This document shows, piece after piece, positions 8,912-17,468 of a stretch of DNA of 64,000 bases. Within the stretch, counting starts at the first letter, position 1. Each line of letters opens with the position of its first letter. The notes under the pieces were generated by a model that saw only the letters and a list, made by a program, of their open reading frames with translations, searched no databases and had not been told where the DNA came from. The translations under genes were made by a program, and so were the position numbers. Source of the stretch: Leucobacter sp. PH1c. GTDB lineage: Bacteria; Actinomycetota; Actinomycetes; Actinomycetales; Microbacteriaceae. The stretch is taken from contig NZ_AYMV01000022.1 in the NCBI RefSeq assembly GCF_000633415.1, positions 1-64,000 on the forward strand, written 5' to 3'.

Positions 8912-9588
8912 GCGGGTACCTCGCTCAAGCGGCCTCGGTCGACGCGGAACTCCCGATCGGCATCGCGCGCGATTCGCGGGTCATGAGTCACGGTGATCAG
9001 GCATGCGCGGGCGTCGCGAACGAGACGAAGTAGCAGGCCGAGCACGGTGTCGCCGGTGTCCTGGTCGAGGGCCCCCGTCGGCTCGTCGGCGAGCACGAGC
9101 GCGGGCTCGGTCACGAGCGCGCGTGCAATCGCGACGCGCTGCCGTTCCCCGCCCGACAGCGCTCCGGGCTTCCGCCCCGCGAGGGCTCCGATTCCCAACT
9201 GCTCCAGGAAGCTCGTGGTCCGTAGTCGTGCGAGGCCACGGGCTATATCTCTCCGGTGCATGAGGGGGAGTTGCACATTCTCACGCACCGTGAGGTGGTC
9301 GATGAGCCAGGAGTTCTGCGGCACGAATCCGATGCGCCGCCCCCTGATTCGGGTGATCTCCGCGTGGCCCAGTTCCCCGATCGGGACACCGTCGAATTCG
9401 AAACGCGAGCCCGGGTCGAACGGCGACGTGAGCCCGATGCAGGACAACAGCGTGCTCTTGCCGCTTCCCGACGGGCCCGTGATCGCGATGTGCTCCCCCG
9501 CGTGCGCGGCGAACTCGATATCGCGGAGCACTTGCGACCCATCCGCAAGGGTGCGGTTGCCCGCGCGCACCGTGATGACCGCGCTCAT
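8908..9588 (-). CDS. ABC transporter ATP-binding protein, LolD/MacB type
   Basis: This 226-aa cytoplasmic ATPase powers the adjacent FtsX-like permease. It has Walker [10 protein letters not shown] near residue 40, signature LSGGERQR near 143 and Walker [14 protein letters not shown] near 163, all intact. Length and motifs match the LolD/MacB/FtsE subfamily. ATG at 9588 overlaps the adaptor stop by 4 nt (ATGA), with GGGAG seven bases or so upstream. Translational coupling along the operon should keep subunits in balance. Confidence 0.88.
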   Translation of the reverse strand: MSAVITVRAGNRTLADGSQVLRDIEFAAHAGEHIAITGPSGSGKSTLLSCIGLTSPFDPGSRFEFDGVPIGELGHAEITRIRGRRIGFVPQNSWLIDHLTVRENVQLPLMHRRDIARGLARLRTTSFLEQLGIGALAGRKPGALSGGERQRVAIARALVTEPALVLADEPTGALDQDTGDTVLGLLLRLVRDARACLITVTHDPRIARDADREFRVDRGRLSEVPA

Positions 9589-10436
9589 TCGGCTCCCAGA
9601 AGCGTGGGTGAGGGGATCAGTACCTCCATGCCTTCGCTGAGCCCGTCCACGATCTCGACGTAGGCACCGTCGCTGATTCCGAGTGTGACGGAATGGGCAC
9701 GTCCGTGGCTCGTCCGGGGGAACACTTCGCCGCGCTCAAGGGTGCCCGCGACCGCTTCGATCGGCAACGCCAGCACATCGCGCCGTTCCTCGAGCACGAT
9801 GACGATGCGAGCCTCAGCACCGACCACGACCGGCACCTCGGCGGGCGGCCTGCAGGTGAAGACCATGTCCTCACCGATTCGGCTGAGGCGTGGATCGGTC
9901 ACCCCGCAGGAGAACGGCCCGGCGGATCCCCGGACCTGGGCGGTGATCCGAGCCGGGGAACGCTGCCCGATACGCAGCAGTGCTTCAGGGTCGGGAAGTG
10001 CACGGAGGAGCAGTGCCGCATCGGTGATCTCGAGCAGCGGAGTCCCCGCTTCGAACACGATCTCCTCCGGGGCGAGGATCGTCACCTGAGCCGCAGTCTC
10101 GGGGACGTCGAGAGGGATCACCTCCCCATGTTCAGAGAGAAAGCTGAAGCCCACCGCACGCGGCTCGGTCAGGATACTGCCCGCGGGAACCCCCTCGGCC
10201 CCGACCGTGTGGAAGGAACCCCGAGCGGGTGCGGTGATCGCGTAGCGCTGCCCGGCTTCCACCGTCGCTTCGAGGCTGAGCCCCTCGACGAGGTCCCGCC
10301 GCTCCACTCGAACGGACTCCTGCGATTCGGTCACCCCCGTATCGCCCGTCTGCGTGTCTCCAGCGGAGCAGCCCACAGCGCTCAGGGCGAACCCGACCAC
10401 CAGCACCATCGCGAGCCTCGCGTATCGACGGGTCAC
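9585..10436 (-). CDS. HlyD/MacA-like efflux adaptor, probable lipoprotein
   Basis: This 283-aa exported protein starts [23 protein letters not shown], with Cys23 at a plausible but weak lipobox (AVGC). The rest is beta-rich. Its C-terminal part ([11 protein letters not shown], then [25 protein letters not shown]) is the membrane-proximal pattern of HlyD/MacA adaptors. It is short for the family and lacks a visible long coiled-coil hairpin, as expected in a Gram-positive with no outer membrane to span. GTG at 10436 overlaps the preceding stop by 4 nt. It probably couples the ABC pair to the secreted product of the operon; that link is inference. Confidence 0.7.
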   Translation of the reverse strand: MTRRYARLAMVLVVGFALSAVGCSAGDTQTGDTGVTESQESVRVERRDLVEGLSLEATVEAGQRYAITAPARGSFHTVGAEGVPAGSILTEPRAVGFSFLSEHGEVIPLDVPETAAQVTILAPEEIVFEAGTPLLEITDAALLLRALPDPEALLRIGQRSPARITAQVRGSAGPFSCGVTDPRLSRIGEDMVFTCRPPAEVPVVVGAEARIVIVLEERRDVLALPIEAVAGTLERGEVFPRTSHGRAHSVTLGISDGAYVEIVDGLSEGMEVLIPSPTLLGAE

Positions 10437-10930
10437 TCGGCGCCCAGCACGCAGTCCGTGCGGTGGAATTCCGCAAGTCCGCCCAGGTCACCGAGTTCGG
10501 CGGATTCGAGCGTCTGCTCCCAGACGCCATCGGGATCTTCCAAGTGGTCGACGGCCCAGCTCGTCTCGGGGAAACGGCGGAGCTGAGTCATCCCCTCGGC
10601 ACGCACCGCGGAGTCCGACGATTCAAGCGCAAGTCCCAACCACGCGCAGTACCACTGGAAGTATGCTTCGGCTTCGCCCAGGGACTCGGCGATCTGCCCG
10701 CGCGGCGGACTCGGATGCTCGGCGAACTGGAACCCCTCAGGAAGGCGTTCCGGGAACGAGGCGACCGTGCGCTCGTACTCGGCGGTCCACTCGCGAGCGG
10801 AGATAAAGCGCGTCTCCGTGCCCGGTTCGCCCGGAGCCTCCCCGGTGCACGCCGTGGTGCCCGCGAGGATCAGAACGAGAATTCCGAGCCACCAGCGCGC
10901 CATTCGTCGGCGGAGCGAACGGGAGCTCAC
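10433..10930 (-). CDS. Small hypothetical lipoprotein of the ABC operon
   Basis: I do not recognise this 165-aa protein. It has a basic N-terminus (SSRSLRRRMAR), one hydrophobic segment (WWLGILVLILAG) and a Cys in TTAC that could be lipidated, then a soluble acidic domain with conserved-looking Trp and a C-terminal Cys. GTG at 10930 is preferred because it overlaps the upstream stop as GTGA, like the other junctions of this operon, with GGGAG upstream; ATG at 10903 is the alternative. Frame extension further upstream runs through the previous gene and is a shadow. The setting suggests an accessory or immunity-like partner of the exporter, which is speculative. Confidence 0.6.
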   Translation of the reverse strand: MSSRSLRRRMARWWLGILVLILAGTTACTGEAPGEPGTETRFISAREWTAEYERTVASFPERLPEGFQFAEHPSPPRGQIAESLGEAEAYFQWYCAWLGLALESSDSAVRAEGMTQLRRFPETSWAVDHLEDPDGVWEQTLESAELGDLGGLAEFHRTDCVLGAE

Positions 10931-11364
10931 AGGGACAGGCTCCCGGACCACGAGGGCAGCGGGAAGCCGCAGCCCGTGCTCTTCGTCACATGACGAGCGT
11001 TCACCGCGAAGTGGCCCTGCGGGATCGTCGCGCTCCCCTGCGTGGTCGTGAAGCGCTTGCTCCGGTTGAGCTCGGACCGAACGAAGTTCAGGCTGCGTGT
11101 GACCTGCGTCCCGTTCTTCGAGCGAAGTCCGTAGTTCACCCCTCCCGCGGCGATCGACGTGAATGAGGAGACCGTGATCGAGGCGCCCCCGCGAGCGTGA
11201 ACGCGGAACGTGTCGTACTGCGTCAGCGTTCCGATGCAGCTGAGTGTTCCCGACAGCCGGTGCGTCGCGGCTGAGGCAGGAACGGCGAGTCCAGCGACGG
11301 GCGCTGCCCCGAGCGCGATCGTGAGCGCCGGATCGCGCCACCCGGTCCGACGTGTCTGGTGCAT
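10927..11364 (-). CDS. Small secreted protein, first gene of the ABC operon
   Basis: This 145-aa protein has a signal peptide (twin Arg but ordinary Sec-like, cleavage near ASAA, residue ~32) and a ~110-aa mature part that looks beta-rich, with one Cys near each end (LSCIG and STGCG) that could form a disulfide. I cannot assign a family. ATG at 11364 is chosen because GAGGA lies about seven bases upstream. It heads a five-gene chain with 4-nt overlaps leading to a MacAB-like exporter. A secreted effector, a bacteriocin-like protein or a surface sensor for the complex are all possible. Confidence 0.62.
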   Translation of the reverse strand: MHQTRRTGWRDPALTIALGAAPVAGLAVPASAATHRLSGTLSCIGTLTQYDTFRVHARGGASITVSSFTSIAAGGVNYGLRSKNGTQVTRSLNFVRSELNRSKRFTTTQGSATIPQGHFAVNARHVTKSTGCGFPLPSWSGSLSL

Positions 11365-11461
11365 GATGGGTCCTCGACTCTCTCCGGTGCGCATCGAGAG
11401 CGCGCACGTCCGTACAGAGATCTTTCCCACCCGGGCGCGAACTGTGACATTCTCCCGGTAC

Positions 11462-11509
11462 GACGAACGGGCCCGGATCCCCCGCAGGGAGGATCCGGGC
11501 CCGTTCGTC
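11462..11509 (-). terminator. Strong hairpin terminator after glf
   Basis: A perfect 19-bp inverted repeat (11462-11480 with 11491-11509, rich in GGGCCCGGATCC) encloses a 10-nt loop. It lies 13 nt after the glf stop and ahead of the next minus-strand gene, so it should end glf transcription. There is no U tract, as is common in actinobacteria. Confidence 0.85.
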
Positions 11510-11522
11510 CGCGCGCTGGCGC

Positions 11523-12716
<1,194 letters not shown>

Positions 12717-12717
12717 C

Positions 12718-12723
12718 TAGACT
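12718..12723 (+). promoter_or_regulatory. -10 box TAGACT of the LicD-methyltransferase gene
   Basis: TAGACT would place transcription near 12730, giving a ~23-nt leader that includes AGGGA ahead of ATG 12753. The same hexamer sits just upstream of at least four other genes in this window. Confidence 0.5.
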
Positions 12724-12752
12724 GTGTCCGATCCTCAGGGACCCCTCACACC

Positions 12753-14345
12753 ATGCAGCCATTCGTCACGCCGAGCGCCCTCGCGCTCCCATCGCTCCCC
12801 CCGGGCACCGCCTCGATCGACGTCCGCTTCGACGACCAGCGCGTCTGGTCGGTGGACGTGCGCCCGCACTCGGGCGAGCTCCTGCGTGTCCCGTGGCCGG
12901 CGGCGCTGCAGCCGTACCTCGTGGGACGCACCCGGCTGAGCGTGCACGACTCGGCCACCGGGATCGAGCTCGGCTCCGCGGAGATCGAGTTCACCGAGGA
13001 CCCCGGGCGCGTGCGCGTCGCCGACGAGGCGGGCAGCCCGCTCGTGGTGAACAAGTGGGGTCGGCTCGGCGCGACCCTCGAGACCATGGGCGCTGGCGCG
13101 CAGCGCGTGATCATCGATCGCGCCGCCCACATCGTGAGCGAGCTGAGCCGGATCGGGCTGCGCCCGTTCATCGTCGGCGGCACGCTCCTCGGCGGCATCC
13201 GCACGGGATCGCTCCTCCCCCACGACGACGACGCCGACATCGCGTACCTGTCGAAGTACGTGAACCCGGCCGACGTCGCGCGCGAGGGCTTCCGGGTGGG
13301 CGCGGAGCTCGCGGCCGCGGGCTACGAGATCCGGCGCCACAGCGCCACGCACCTCCAGCTCCTCTTCCGCGACGACGCCGGAGAAGTGGTGCACTACATC
13401 GACGTGTTCGCCGCGTTCTTCAGCGCGGACGGCCAGATCAACCAGCCCTTCCACGTGCGCGGCGAGATGCGCCCGGATCAGCTGCTCCCGTTCCGCACGG
13501 TGACGCTCGACGGCACGGAGTTCCCCGCACCGGCAGACGCGGAGCACTGGCTCACGATCAACTACGACGAGAACTGGCGCACCCCGATCCCCGGGTACGT
13601 CCTCGAGACCCCCCTCCCCACACGGCGGCGCTTCGACAACTGGTTCGGCGCATTCAACCTGCACCGCGAGTACTGGGACGAGCACTACGCCCGCGCCGTG
13701 GAGTCGGATCTGCCCGGGCGCGCCTGGCGGCTCGGCGCTGCATGGCTCGCCGGCGAGTCCGACGCGCTCAGCGCCCCTTCGCTCGTCGATCTCGGCTGCG
13801 GCGACGGGACGCTCGCGATCGAGCTCGCGCACCTTCGCCCGGAGCGCCGGGTCGTGGGCCTCGACTACTCCGACCGCGCGCTCGCACTCGCCCGCACTGC
13901 CGCCTCCGCGGCGGCAGTGCGGGCACCCGGCGGTGGGATCGAGTTCCTGCACGCGAACCTCTACCGCTTGACCTCGCTCCGGGCGCCGCGCGACGCCGGC
14001 ATCACGGGTCCGTTCGACCTCGTGGCGAACCATGTGCTCGAGCAGCTGGGCATGCAGGGCCGGGAGCAGGCCTGGCGATTGATCCGCATGGCGATCCGCA
14101 GCGGCGGCAGCGCGCGCTTCACCGTGCACGCGCACCACGACGCCGACGTGAAATTCGAGGATCCGACGGGCTGGCACCTCGGCCGCGGCGCCCTCGAGCG
14201 CGAGGCCGAGCGCTTCGGGCTCGCGCTCGCATTCACCCCGCTCGCCCGCGCCACGGGAACGGTGCCGGGCCGCCGTCCCACCGGGGTGACCGTGTCCCGA
14301 CTCGATTCCGCTGACCAGGGCGCCACCGCGCTCGACGAACGCTAG
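12753..14345 (+). CDS. LicD-family phosphotransferase fused to a SAM methyltransferase
   Basis: This 530-aa cytoplasmic protein joins two enzymes. Residues ~1-110 are an uncharacterised beta-rich lead-in. Residues ~130-310 are LicD/PF04991-like: GTLLGGIRTGSLLPHDDDAD (about 143-162) has the nucleotidyltransferase-type acidic cluster of proteins that add phosphocholine or other phospho-groups to glycans. Residues ~340-500 are a class I methyltransferase, with SAM motif LVDLGCGDGTL at about 344 and GLDYSDRAL after it. ATG 12753 follows AGGGA. It lies in a glycan cluster beside glf, so it probably decorates and methylates a wall polymer. Donor and acceptor are unknown. Confidence 0.8.
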   Translation: MQPFVTPSALALPSLPPGTASIDVRFDDQRVWSVDVRPHSGELLRVPWPAALQPYLVGRTRLSVHDSATGIELGSAEIEFTEDPGRVRVADEAGSPLVVNKWGRLGATLETMGAGAQRVIIDRAAHIVSELSRIGLRPFIVGGTLLGGIRTGSLLPHDDDADIAYLSKYVNPADVAREGFRVGAELAAAGYEIRRHSATHLQLLFRDDAGEVVHYIDVFAAFFSADGQINQPFHVRGEMRPDQLLPFRTVTLDGTEFPAPADAEHWLTINYDENWRTPIPGYVLETPLPTRRRFDNWFGAFNLHREYWDEHYARAVESDLPGRAWRLGAAWLAGESDALSAPSLVDLGCGDGTLAIELAHLRPERRVVGLDYSDRALALARTAASAAAVRAPGGGIEFLHANLYRLTSLRAPRDAGITGPFDLVANHVLEQLGMQGREQAWRLIRMAIRSGGSARFTVHAHHDADVKFEDPTGWHLGRGALEREAERFGLALAFTPLARATGTVPGRRPTGVTVSRLDSADQGATALDER

Positions 14346-14355
14346 GGAGCCAGAG

Positions 14356-14562
14356 ATGACCGAACACCGACCCACCGCGGGGCGCGTCGCCGCGCGCCTG
14401 CGCCGCGCGCTCCCGGGCGGCCGAGTGAGCCGACTCACCGAGGAACTCCAGGCCGAGCGCGAACGCATCACCCGGCTCGAAGCCGAGCTCGACGAGCTCC
14501 GCCGCGACAGCCTCCGCGTCGCCGAGATGCTCGACCTGATCGAGGACCGGCTGACGCCGTAG
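14356..14562 (+). CDS. Small coiled-coil protein (DUF6752-like)
   Basis: This 68-aa protein has a basic N-terminus (RVAARLRRALPGG) and then a heptad-rich helix (SRLTEELQAERERITRLEAELDELRR). It begins 10 nt after the LicD-methyltransferase stop with GGGAG as ribosome site, so the two are likely co-transcribed. Similar short proteins follow glycosyltransferase genes in other actinobacteria and I believe they belong to DUF6752. It may scaffold or measure a glycan enzyme, as coiled coils do in O-antigen chain-length control; that is speculation. Confidence 0.65.
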   Translation: MTEHRPTAGRVAARLRRALPGGRVSRLTEELQAERERITRLEAELDELRRDSLRVAEMLDLIEDRLTP

Positions 14563-14711
14563 CGGGGTCGGCTCCCCTGGCATGGGCTGAGGCGTGTCCC
14601 GCGCGGTTCGGGGCTCGCTGCCGACGCTCCGCTGGCTGATGACTGCTGCGCGCGGTCTGCTTCCCGCCTGCGCGCCTATCGCGTCGGCCAGCCCATTGCT
14701 TCGGCCGGCGT

Positions 14712-14825
14712 TCACCGCCTCGGCCGCCCCTCACCGCCTCGGCCGATGCTCACCGCCCCGGCCGATGCTCACCGCCTCGGCCGATGCTCACCGCCTCGGC
14801 CGATGCTCACTGCCTCGGCCGATGC
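14712..14825. repeat. 19-bp tandem repeat, six copies
   Basis: Six adjoining units of TCACCGCCTCGGCCGATGC start at 14712, 14731, 14750, 14769, 14788 and 14807. The first differs in its last bases and two others carry single substitutions. A seventh partial unit runs into the 72-bp element at 14826. Confidence 0.92.
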
Positions 14826-14826
14826 T

Positions 14827-14898
14827 CACCGCGAAGATTGCGCCGACTTTGCCCCGGTATCGACGCCGCTTACCGGAGCAAACTCGAACCAAGTTGCA
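14827..14898. repeat. 72-bp palindromic element, copy 1
   Basis: Starts CACCGCGAAGATTGC and ends CCAAGTTGCA. Compared with copy 2 it has the same length, an identical 3' part (TACCGGAGCAAACTCGAACC and beyond) and a diverged left arm, so its hairpin is imperfect. Confidence 0.88.
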
Positions 14899-14951
14899 GA
14901 TTGCACCGCTTCACCCCGCCGGGTCCAGCATCAGCGCGCGCCGAGCCTGCG

Positions 14952-15023
14952 CACCGCGAAGATTGCATCGAGTTTGCTCCGGTGTGAACGCTCGATACCG
15001 GAGCAAACTCGAACCAAGTTGCA
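14952..15023. repeat. 72-bp palindromic element, copy 2
   Basis: Contains a perfect 16-bp inverted repeat, TCGAGTTTGCTCCGGT at 14968-14983 with its complement at 14997-15012, around a 13-nt loop. Could act as a bidirectional terminator for the convergent neighbours or be a REP/BIME-like mobile repeat. Confidence 0.88.
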
Positions 15024-15105
15024 AGCGCTGTTGCGGGCACTGCAACGGGCGCTGCAACGGGCACTCTCACAAGCGCCGTTCCACCAGTTCCCGCGGGATC
15101 GCGCG

Positions 15106-16062
15106 CTACGCCTTTGCGGCGAGCGCGGCCGCGATGATGCGGTGCGCGGGAAGGATGCTGCGGCGCTCCTCGTCCGCGTCGACGCTTCCGCCCACGAGAT
15201 CGACGAAGTGCTCGAACTGCGCGGCGAGCGGCTCGAGGCCCGAGACCTCGGGAACCTCCATCTCCGTCATCTGCTTGAAGCCGGCGCGGCCGTCGGTGCT
15301 CTCGATGTTCGCGTGGCGGTACTTCGTGACGCTGCGGAGGAGCAGGTCGACCTCCACCATCGAGTTGAGCGACTGGATGGTGAGCTTACGCACCTTGCGC
15401 TGGCCCACGCGGCTGGCCGAGGCCGAAGCGATGCCGTTGCCAGGGAAGCGCAGCGTCATGTCGATGACGTCCTCTGCGCCGGCAACGGACTCAGGGTGGA
15501 AGAAGCCGAGCTCGGCGCTCACCGACGTCGGCGAGGCGGAGCCGAAGAGGCGCGACACGAGATCGGCGTCGTGCACGAGCATGTCCCAGGCGACGCCCGT
15601 CTTGATGCGGGCCCAGTACGGCGAGTGGCGCTCGGCGCGCACGTAGACGGGCTCCTCGATGAGCGACTGGGCGGCGATCACGCCGGCGTTGTAGCGCTCG
15701 AGGAAGCCGCACTGCACGGGGACGCCGCGCTTCTCGGCCGTGGCGAGGATCTCCTCGGTCTGCTCCAGCGAGGGGCAGATCGGCTTCTCGATGAGCACGG
15801 GGAGCCCGGCGTCGAGCACCTGGCGGGCGATGTCGTAGTGGTATTCGGTGGAGGCGGCCACCACGACGGCGTCCGCGTGCCGCAGCGCGGCCTCCGCCTC
15901 GGGGAACCACTCACCGCCGTACAGATCGGTCGCCGCGCGGCCGTTCTGCTCGAACGGGTCGACGATCCCGACCAGGTTGGCGCGCGAGGAGGACGAGATG
16001 ATCCGGGCGTGGTTGCGCCCCATCGTCCCCGCTCCGAAGAGCACAATGTTCGGGTTGGCCAT
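15106..16062 (-). CDS. Gfo/Idh/MocA family NAD(P)-dependent sugar oxidoreductase
   Basis: This 318-aa enzyme should oxidise or reduce a sugar or sugar nucleotide. The N-terminal Rossmann motif VLFGAGTMGRNHARI is at ~6-20, the conserved EKPIC block near 96, and a C-terminal substrate domain contains WDMLVHDADLVSRLFG, with the H of the catalytic helix. ATG at 16062 is fixed by GGAGGAGAAGC directly upstream; the frame runs further back without support. A possible -10 TACACT is at the complement of 16121-16126. In this glycan locus, oxidation of a UDP-sugar or a step to an amino or keto sugar is likely. The exact substrate cannot be told. Confidence 0.8.
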   Translation of the reverse strand: MANPNIVLFGAGTMGRNHARIISSSSRANLVGIVDPFEQNGRAATDLYGGEWFPEAEAALRHADAVVVAASTEYHYDIARQVLDAGLPVLIEKPICPSLEQTEEILATAEKRGVPVQCGFLERYNAGVIAAQSLIEEPVYVRAERHSPYWARIKTGVAWDMLVHDADLVSRLFGSASPTSVSAELGFFHPESVAGAEDVIDMTLRFPGNGIASASASRVGQRKVRKLTIQSLNSMVEVDLLLRSVTKYRHANIESTDGRAGFKQMTEMEVPEVSGLEPLAAQFEHFVDLVGGSVDADEERRSILPAHRIIAAALAAKA

Positions 16063-16172
16063 GCTTCTCCTCCGAGGTGTCGTTCGGTCCGATCCCGAGG
16101 CTTCGAGACGAACCCGTCTAAGTGTACGGGGTACGCACACGGGGATCCCGCGGCTTCCCGGGGCCCGCGCGA

Positions 16173-16178
16173 TAGGAT
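16173..16178 (+). promoter_or_regulatory. -10 box TAGGAT ahead of GT operon
   Basis: TAGGAT lies 7 nt before an ATG at 16186, a spacing that would start the transcript at that codon. It should drive the glycosyltransferase series from 16.2 kb. Confidence 0.45.
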
Positions 16179-16185
16179 TGCGCGC

Positions 16186-16224
16186 ATGGCCGCACCGGAA
16201 TCTGCGGGGTACCCCGCCCCGTGA
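16186..16224 (+). CDS. Possible 12-codon leader peptide
   Basis: ATG at 16186 opens MAAPESAGYPAP, whose TGA overlaps the GTG start of the following glycosyltransferase (GTGA). A leaderless start would be read first and termination would hand ribosomes to the GTG. The alternative is that the ATG is chance. Not visible as a gene by length alone. Confidence 0.3.
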   Translation: MAAPESAGYPAP

Positions 16225-17468
16225 ATCGCAATCGCCTCCCCGCGTGGGTGAACCGCGGGATCGACCGTCTTGCCGACGCGCCGATGAGCCCGCTCGGACG
16301 GCTCGCGGCGCGGCGCCTCGGCAGACCGGCGCCGCGCGGCTCCGTGCCGGCCACCGAGTTCGCGCCCGCAGAGACCCGGGTGCTCATCGCCCCCGTGAAC
16401 TACTCCGGGCAGGGGATCGCCTGGGCACGCGCGCTCGAGACCGCCGATCCGACGATCTCGGCGCGGAACATGGCGATCGAGGTGCCCGGGGGCTTCTCCT
16501 TCGACGCCGATCTCCTCGTCCCTGTGGGCACCTACCACAACGATCCGGACTGGCAGCGCCGCCAGTTCGCCGCCGCCGCGGGTGCGACCCACGTGCTCAT
16601 CGAGGCGGAGGAGCCGCCGTTCGGGCGTCTCCTCGGGCGCTCCGTCGTACGGCAGGCGCGCGCCCTCACCGAGCGCGGAGTGAGTGTCGCGTACCTTGCA
16701 CACGGAACAGACGTACGCTTGCCCTCCCGACACATCGCGGGGAACCCGCTCTCCTACTACGCCGACGAGGCGGTCTACCTGCCGCGGGCGGAACAACTCG
16801 CGGCGCGCAACATCGCGATCGTGTCCGAGAGCGGGCGCCCCGCATTCGTCTCAACGCCGGATCTCCTGGTCGACCTCCCCGAGGCGCGCTGGTGCCCGGT
16901 CGTGGTCGACCCCCAGCGCTGGGCGGCGGCCGAGCGCCGCGACCGTTCCCCGGGCGCCCCGCTCCGCGTGGTCCACGCGCCGTCGGTTGCAGCGTACAAG
17001 GGAACCGCGATGGTGCTCCCCGTACTCGAACGACTCCAGGCCGAGGGCGTGATCGAGTTCCGGCTGGTGCAGGGCGTCCCCTCCGCCGAGATGCCCGCGG
17101 TCTTCGCCGAGGCGGACGTCATGCTCGACCAGTTCCGAGCGGGGTCCTACGGCGTCGCCGCCTGCGAGGCGATGGCCGCCGGCTGCCTCGCCGTCGGCCA
17201 GGTGTCCGGGCAGGTGCGCGCGGCGGTGCACGCCGCGAGCGGCCTGGAGCTTCCCGTGTTGGAAGCCGACCCCGAATCGCTCGAGCACCTCCTCCGCTCG
17301 CTCGCGGCGCGACCGTCCCTCGCCGAGCTCTCCGAGCGCGGCATCGATTTCGTGCGTACCGTCCACGACGGACGCATGGCCGCGCAGGCGCTCCGCGAGC
17401 ACTGGCTCGCCGCGCCCGATGCGCACTCCGACGACCGAAAGGACCCCGCCGGTGCACCCCGTCGCTGA
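16221..17468 (+). CDS. GT4-like glycosyltransferase, paralogue A
   Basis: This 415-aa protein is one of three related transferases here. Shared landmarks are NYSGQGIAWARALE near 54, HGTDVRLPSRH near 160, a central start of the second Rossmann domain (RVVHAPS), and AEMPAVFAEADVMLDQFRAGSYGVAACEAMAAG near 290, which holds the E-x7-E type nucleotide-sugar site of GT-B enzymes. It should transfer a sugar from a nucleotide donor in the cytoplasm. GTG at 16221 has only a weak ribosome site and overlaps a tiny upstream frame. The next gene begins inside its 3' end. Confidence 0.78.
   Translation: MNRNRLPAWVNRGIDRLADAPMSPLGRLAARRLGRPAPRGSVPATEFAPAETRVLIAPVNYSGQGIAWARALETADPTISARNMAIEVPGGFSFDADLLVPVGTYHNDPDWQRRQFAAAAGATHVLIEAEEPPFGRLLGRSVVRQARALTERGVSVAYLAHGTDVRLPSRHIAGNPLSYYADEAVYLPRAEQLAARNIAIVSESGRPAFVSTPDLLVDLPEARWCPVVVDPQRWAAAERRDRSPGAPLRVVHAPSVAAYKGTAMVLPVLERLQAEGVIEFRLVQGVPSAEMPAVFAEADVMLDQFRAGSYGVAACEAMAAGCLAVGQVSGQVRAAVHAASGLELPVLEADPESLEHLLRSLAARPSLAELSERGIDFVRTVHDGRMAAQALREHWLAAPDAHSDDRKDPAGAPRR

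Larger units (their letters stand above)
14563..15105. other. 540-bp gene-free repeat region
   Basis: No credible gene fills this stretch between two convergent genes (small coiled-coil protein and Gfo/Idh/MocA dehydrogenase). Its first ~145 bp show nothing I recognise. Then come a 19-bp tandem array, two copies of a 72-bp palindromic element, and near 15030-15062 a short doublet of GC(G/A)CTGCAACGG. Long open frames across it are repeat-driven and lack ribosome sites. Confidence 0.75.

Noticed and set aside
14712-15023. CRISPR array
   Set aside because: The 19-bp units adjoin with no spacers, only two long elements exist, and there are no cas genes.
14594-15646. Open frames through the repeat island (350 and 492 codons)
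   Set aside because: Their length comes from stop-free 19-bp repeats and from antisense to the Gfo/Idh/MocA gene.
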